Shown here piece after piece: positions 5,213 to 7,721 of a stretch of DNA of 7,721 bases (positions within the stretch are counted from its first letter, which is position 1; every line of letters starts with the position of its first letter). Origin of the DNA: an uncultured Treponema sp. (GTDB lineage Bacteria > Spirochaetota > Spirochaetia > Treponematales > Treponemataceae). A model generated the notes under the pieces. The model did no database searches. It was not told the DNA's origin and saw only the letters and a list, made by a program, of their open reading frames with translations. The position numbers were made by a program, and so were the translations under genes. Location: the NCBI GenBank assembly GCA_937900125.1, contig CALCEK010000153.1:1-7721 (forward strand), given 5' to 3'.

Positions 5213-7696
5213 ATGGCAGACAATACTCAGATAAATGAATTTTTCGACCTTGCGGCGTTCGCAGAGCAGGCGCAGATAGTAGTGGACGAAAGCGCAAAGG
5301 CAGCGGAAAAAATGCGGGCGAACTTTGCGCACGTTAGCATGAACTTGAACGCCGACGAATTGAACAAGTATGCCGCGGCGGTGAAAACGATTCAAAAGGC
5401 ACAGGAGCAGGCGCGGCAGACCTTGTCGGATTATGAAAAAGCGCAAAGGAAGCTCACAAAAACACAAGGGGACTATAACAAAGACCTCCAACAACTGGAG
5501 CAGCTATTACAAGCTGAAGCCCAAAGCACGGCGGCGATGGCGGCACAAAATAAAGCACTCGAACAAATCAGAAAGAACTTGAACGTAACGGACGCGAAGT
5601 ATGCGGAAACCGTGCAGAAAATAATTGACAAACAAAACGAGAATATAAAGAAAATAAAGGAGTTCCAAAACGTGGAGCAGGCGCGCACTAGTAATATAGG
5701 AAAGTACCGTGAGGCAATAGAGGCGGCGTTGAACAGCACGGGAGGATACCGTCAACAATTGGCGAATTTACGGAACACAATGGCGGAAGTTGAGCAGGCT
5801 ATAATGGAGGCAAAGGACGCACACGGAGCAGAGAGTGAGGAAGTCAGGGGTTTGCAAGAAGAATACGACAAACTACAACGGAAGGCTGGTGAGTTGCAGG
5901 ACAGGCAAAACGATATGCAGGCGCGAATCAGATTTTTGGCTGACGATTACGGAAAATTCAAGGCGGTATTGCAAGGAGTGCAGGCGGCGTTGGGAATTGT
6001 TTCCGTCATACAAGGGGCAACGGCGGCGTTGGGTATCCATTCAAAGGCGGTTGAAAAGACGACGAAAAACTTGGCAGCATTGATAACGATGATGCAGGGA
6101 TTGAAGCAGGTGCAGGAATTGTTGAACAAGGACAATTATTTCCGACAATTGATTAAATTGTCCCCCGCACTTGATGCAGCGACGACAAAAATAAGTGTAG
6201 CATTCAAAAAAATGCTCGGGACGCTTAAATCCGTCGGCGCGTATTTGGGAGCCTTGTCTGGAATATGGCTGGGATTTATTAAGACCTTGAAAGCGATACG
6301 GAGCAATGATTTTTATGAGTTCAATAAAACGCTTGACAGCACAAAGGACGCGAGCGAGAGGTTGGCACTCTCTCAAGAATTTTTACAAAAGCAATTCGGG
6401 AATACTGAGTTGCACCTCGGCAATTTGAACGAGAGATTGAAAGGGACGGCAAAAGGGTTCAACGATATAGTAAAAGCGATAGCAGAGACGGCACTCGCGG
6501 ACGCGATGGCAACAAAATTGAAAGAAGTTGTAAATAAAGCACTCGACCTTGCGCAGTATGAAGCGAAAGCGAACAAAGAACTTTCCAAACTAAGGAAAAA
6601 CCTATCAGAAGCCAAAGAAGAAGCGGAACGACAGAGCAGGCAAACAACGAGCAGTAACGTTTTGGGACTTGCAGGGGGCGGCGCATCATATATCGGAACA
6701 CAAACAAATGTGGACTTTGCAGAAGTCAACAAAATCAATGACAAAATCAGTGCGATAAATAAAGCACTATCAGAGCAACAAGGAGCATTCAAAAAACTTG
6801 TTGGGGAATACAAAGGAATTGTCGCAACGTCTTCGGCCGACCTTTCCGAGGCCTTGTCAGATTTATTGCAGGGGATAGACCTTTCGGGAATGGCAAAGGA
6901 AAGCGGAACCATTCAAACGAGCGCGTCCCAAACGGCAAAGGCGACCGCCGATGTAGCCGCAACAATTCAAACGTTAGGGACTGCGGTGGGAAATTTGGCA
7001 GGGAGCGGGCAATTAAAAGCACTTGCGCTTTCCCGCAATTTCACAAAGTCCGTGGCAGATTTGCAGAAACAATTTTTATCTGGAAAAATAACAATTGAAG
7101 AATACAAGGAACGCCTTGGAGAAATTACATTCCGTTCACAGCAGCAGGAACTTGTTGAGGCAATAAAGGCACTTAGGGAACAGAACGAAACCATTGAAGT
7201 GAACACAGAGGAATGGACAAAGAACGAGCTTGAAATTTCCAAACTTGAAAAACAATTGAACGATTTGAACTTTGCCAAATTTTCGGAGCATATCAAAGAA
7301 CAAGGAAAGAACACAAAGACGTTTTTTGAAAAGCAGTTTGACCTTGTGCTTGAAGCAGCCAAAAGAGGGCAGGCGAACTTGGTGGAGATTACTGAAGCCA
7401 CTAAAAAGACGGTTGAAACCATAGGAGACGTAACGGCACGGGTGATTTCAAACATTGAAAGTGTATCAGACACGGTTTTCAGTACGGAAAGCGCGCGCCT
7501 TGCGAGGGAGGAAACGGAGCTCGCGGCACATTACGAACTTCAACGCGCCTATATAGAGGCAAACATAACGGACGAAACGGAGCGGCAGCAGGCACTTGCA
7601 GAGCTATCGTTGGAGGAGGCTAATGTGAAAATAGAGACGGCGCGAAAGGAGGCAGAGGTGGAGCGGCGAAAAGCAAAGGTGGAACTTGCAATAACA
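5213..7696 (+). CDS. Phage tail tape-measure protein, N-terminal 828 residues
   Basis: The ATG at 5213 opens a frame with no stop to the end of the window. An in-frame TAA at 5201-5203 fixes this as the earliest ATG start. The genuine part is 828 residues; the rest of the frame is adapter. Residues about 1-250 are Ala/Gln/Glu/Lys-rich coiled coil. Residues about 252-312 form the hydrophobic segment (VLQGVQAALGIVSVIQGATA, then KNLAALITMMQGLKQVQELL) that I know from tape-measure proteins of Bacteroidota phages. A second hydrophobic stretch is at about 334-362 (LGALSGIWLGF), a Gly-rich link near 483-494, and another charged coiled coil from about 784 to the end. I find no cysteine in the translated part. 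The protein sets tail length, is packed in the tube and is ejected before the DNA; the hydrophobic segments are thought to meet the host membrane. Its presence implies a long-tailed virion. Confidence 0.9.
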
Positions 7697-7721
7697 AGAT
7701 CGGAAGAGCGTCGTGTAGGGA
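7697..7721 (+). other. Illumina TruSeq adapter sequence (artefact)
   Basis: The last 25 bases begin AGATCGGAAGAGCGTCGTGT and continue to the window end. This equals the start of the Illumina TruSeq universal adapter as read through from a short insert. It is not phage sequence. The adapter happens to begin on a codon boundary of the tape-measure frame and adds no stop, so an automatic translation would append eight false residues. The first A could belong to either source. Confidence 0.95.

Noticed and set aside
6373..7473. Long minus-strand open frames (179 and 168 codons) opposite the tape-measure gene
   Set aside because: They lie wholly antisense to a clear coding frame, and their Ser/Phe/Leu-rich translations are what the complement of Lys/Glu/Ala-rich coding yields. 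No plausible leader or operon context.
1..7696. Alternative genetic code with recoded TAG or TGA, as in some gut phages
   Set aside because: TAA, TAG and TGA all end plausible genes at sensible overlaps, and no gene contains an internal in-frame stop.

Overview
This window looks like part of the tail and late-gene module of a tailed phage or prophage, probably one that infects Bacteroidota. Every gene reads left to right, and the genes are packed with 1, 4 or 8 base overlaps or very short gaps. That is typical of a phage late operon. The Bacteroidota assignment is an inference. It rests on start codons preceded by A/T-rich leaders with little or no Shine-Dalgarno sequence, and on a tape-measure protein whose central hydrophobic segment resembles those I know from Bacteroidota phages. 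All three stop codons (TAA, TAG, TGA) end genes here, so nothing suggests stop-codon recoding. I see no integrase, tRNA, rRNA, CRISPR array or insertion sequence.

Layout. At 1-300 is the 3' end of an unrecognised gene cut by the window edge. At 300-479 is a small 59-residue protein with a very lysine-rich tail. At 483-1313 is a 276-residue beta-rich protein, the best candidate for the major tail (tube) protein or another abundant virion protein. It is followed by a strong GC-rich hairpin plus T-tract (1331-1361) that looks like an intrinsic terminator. Next come two small genes (1383-1544 and 1537-1911), then a 702-residue beta-rich protein (1908-4016) with a recognisable beta-solenoid segment, probably a fibre, adhesin or baseplate-type protein. 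Three short genes follow: a coiled-coil lipoprotein (4029-4361), a signal-peptide/transmembrane/coiled-coil protein of holin-like layout (4358-4738), and an unrecognised 148-residue protein (4735-5181). The remainder (5213 onward) is the first 828 residues of a tape-measure protein that runs off the end.

How they may work together. The tube candidate, small proteins and tape measure would build a long tail. The beta-solenoid protein would sit at the tail tip or side. The lipoprotein and membrane protein are either part of a lysis cassette (holin and outer-membrane spanin-like) or an envelope-acting pair such as superinfection exclusion.

The last 25 bases (7697-7721) match Illumina TruSeq adapter sequence and are not biological. 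They show that the contig ends in an untrimmed read, so the last residues of the tape-measure frame are artificial. I found no clear evidence of a wholly new system. The most unusual points are the envelope-protein pair and the fibre-like gene placed before the tape measure, and the solenoid repeat.
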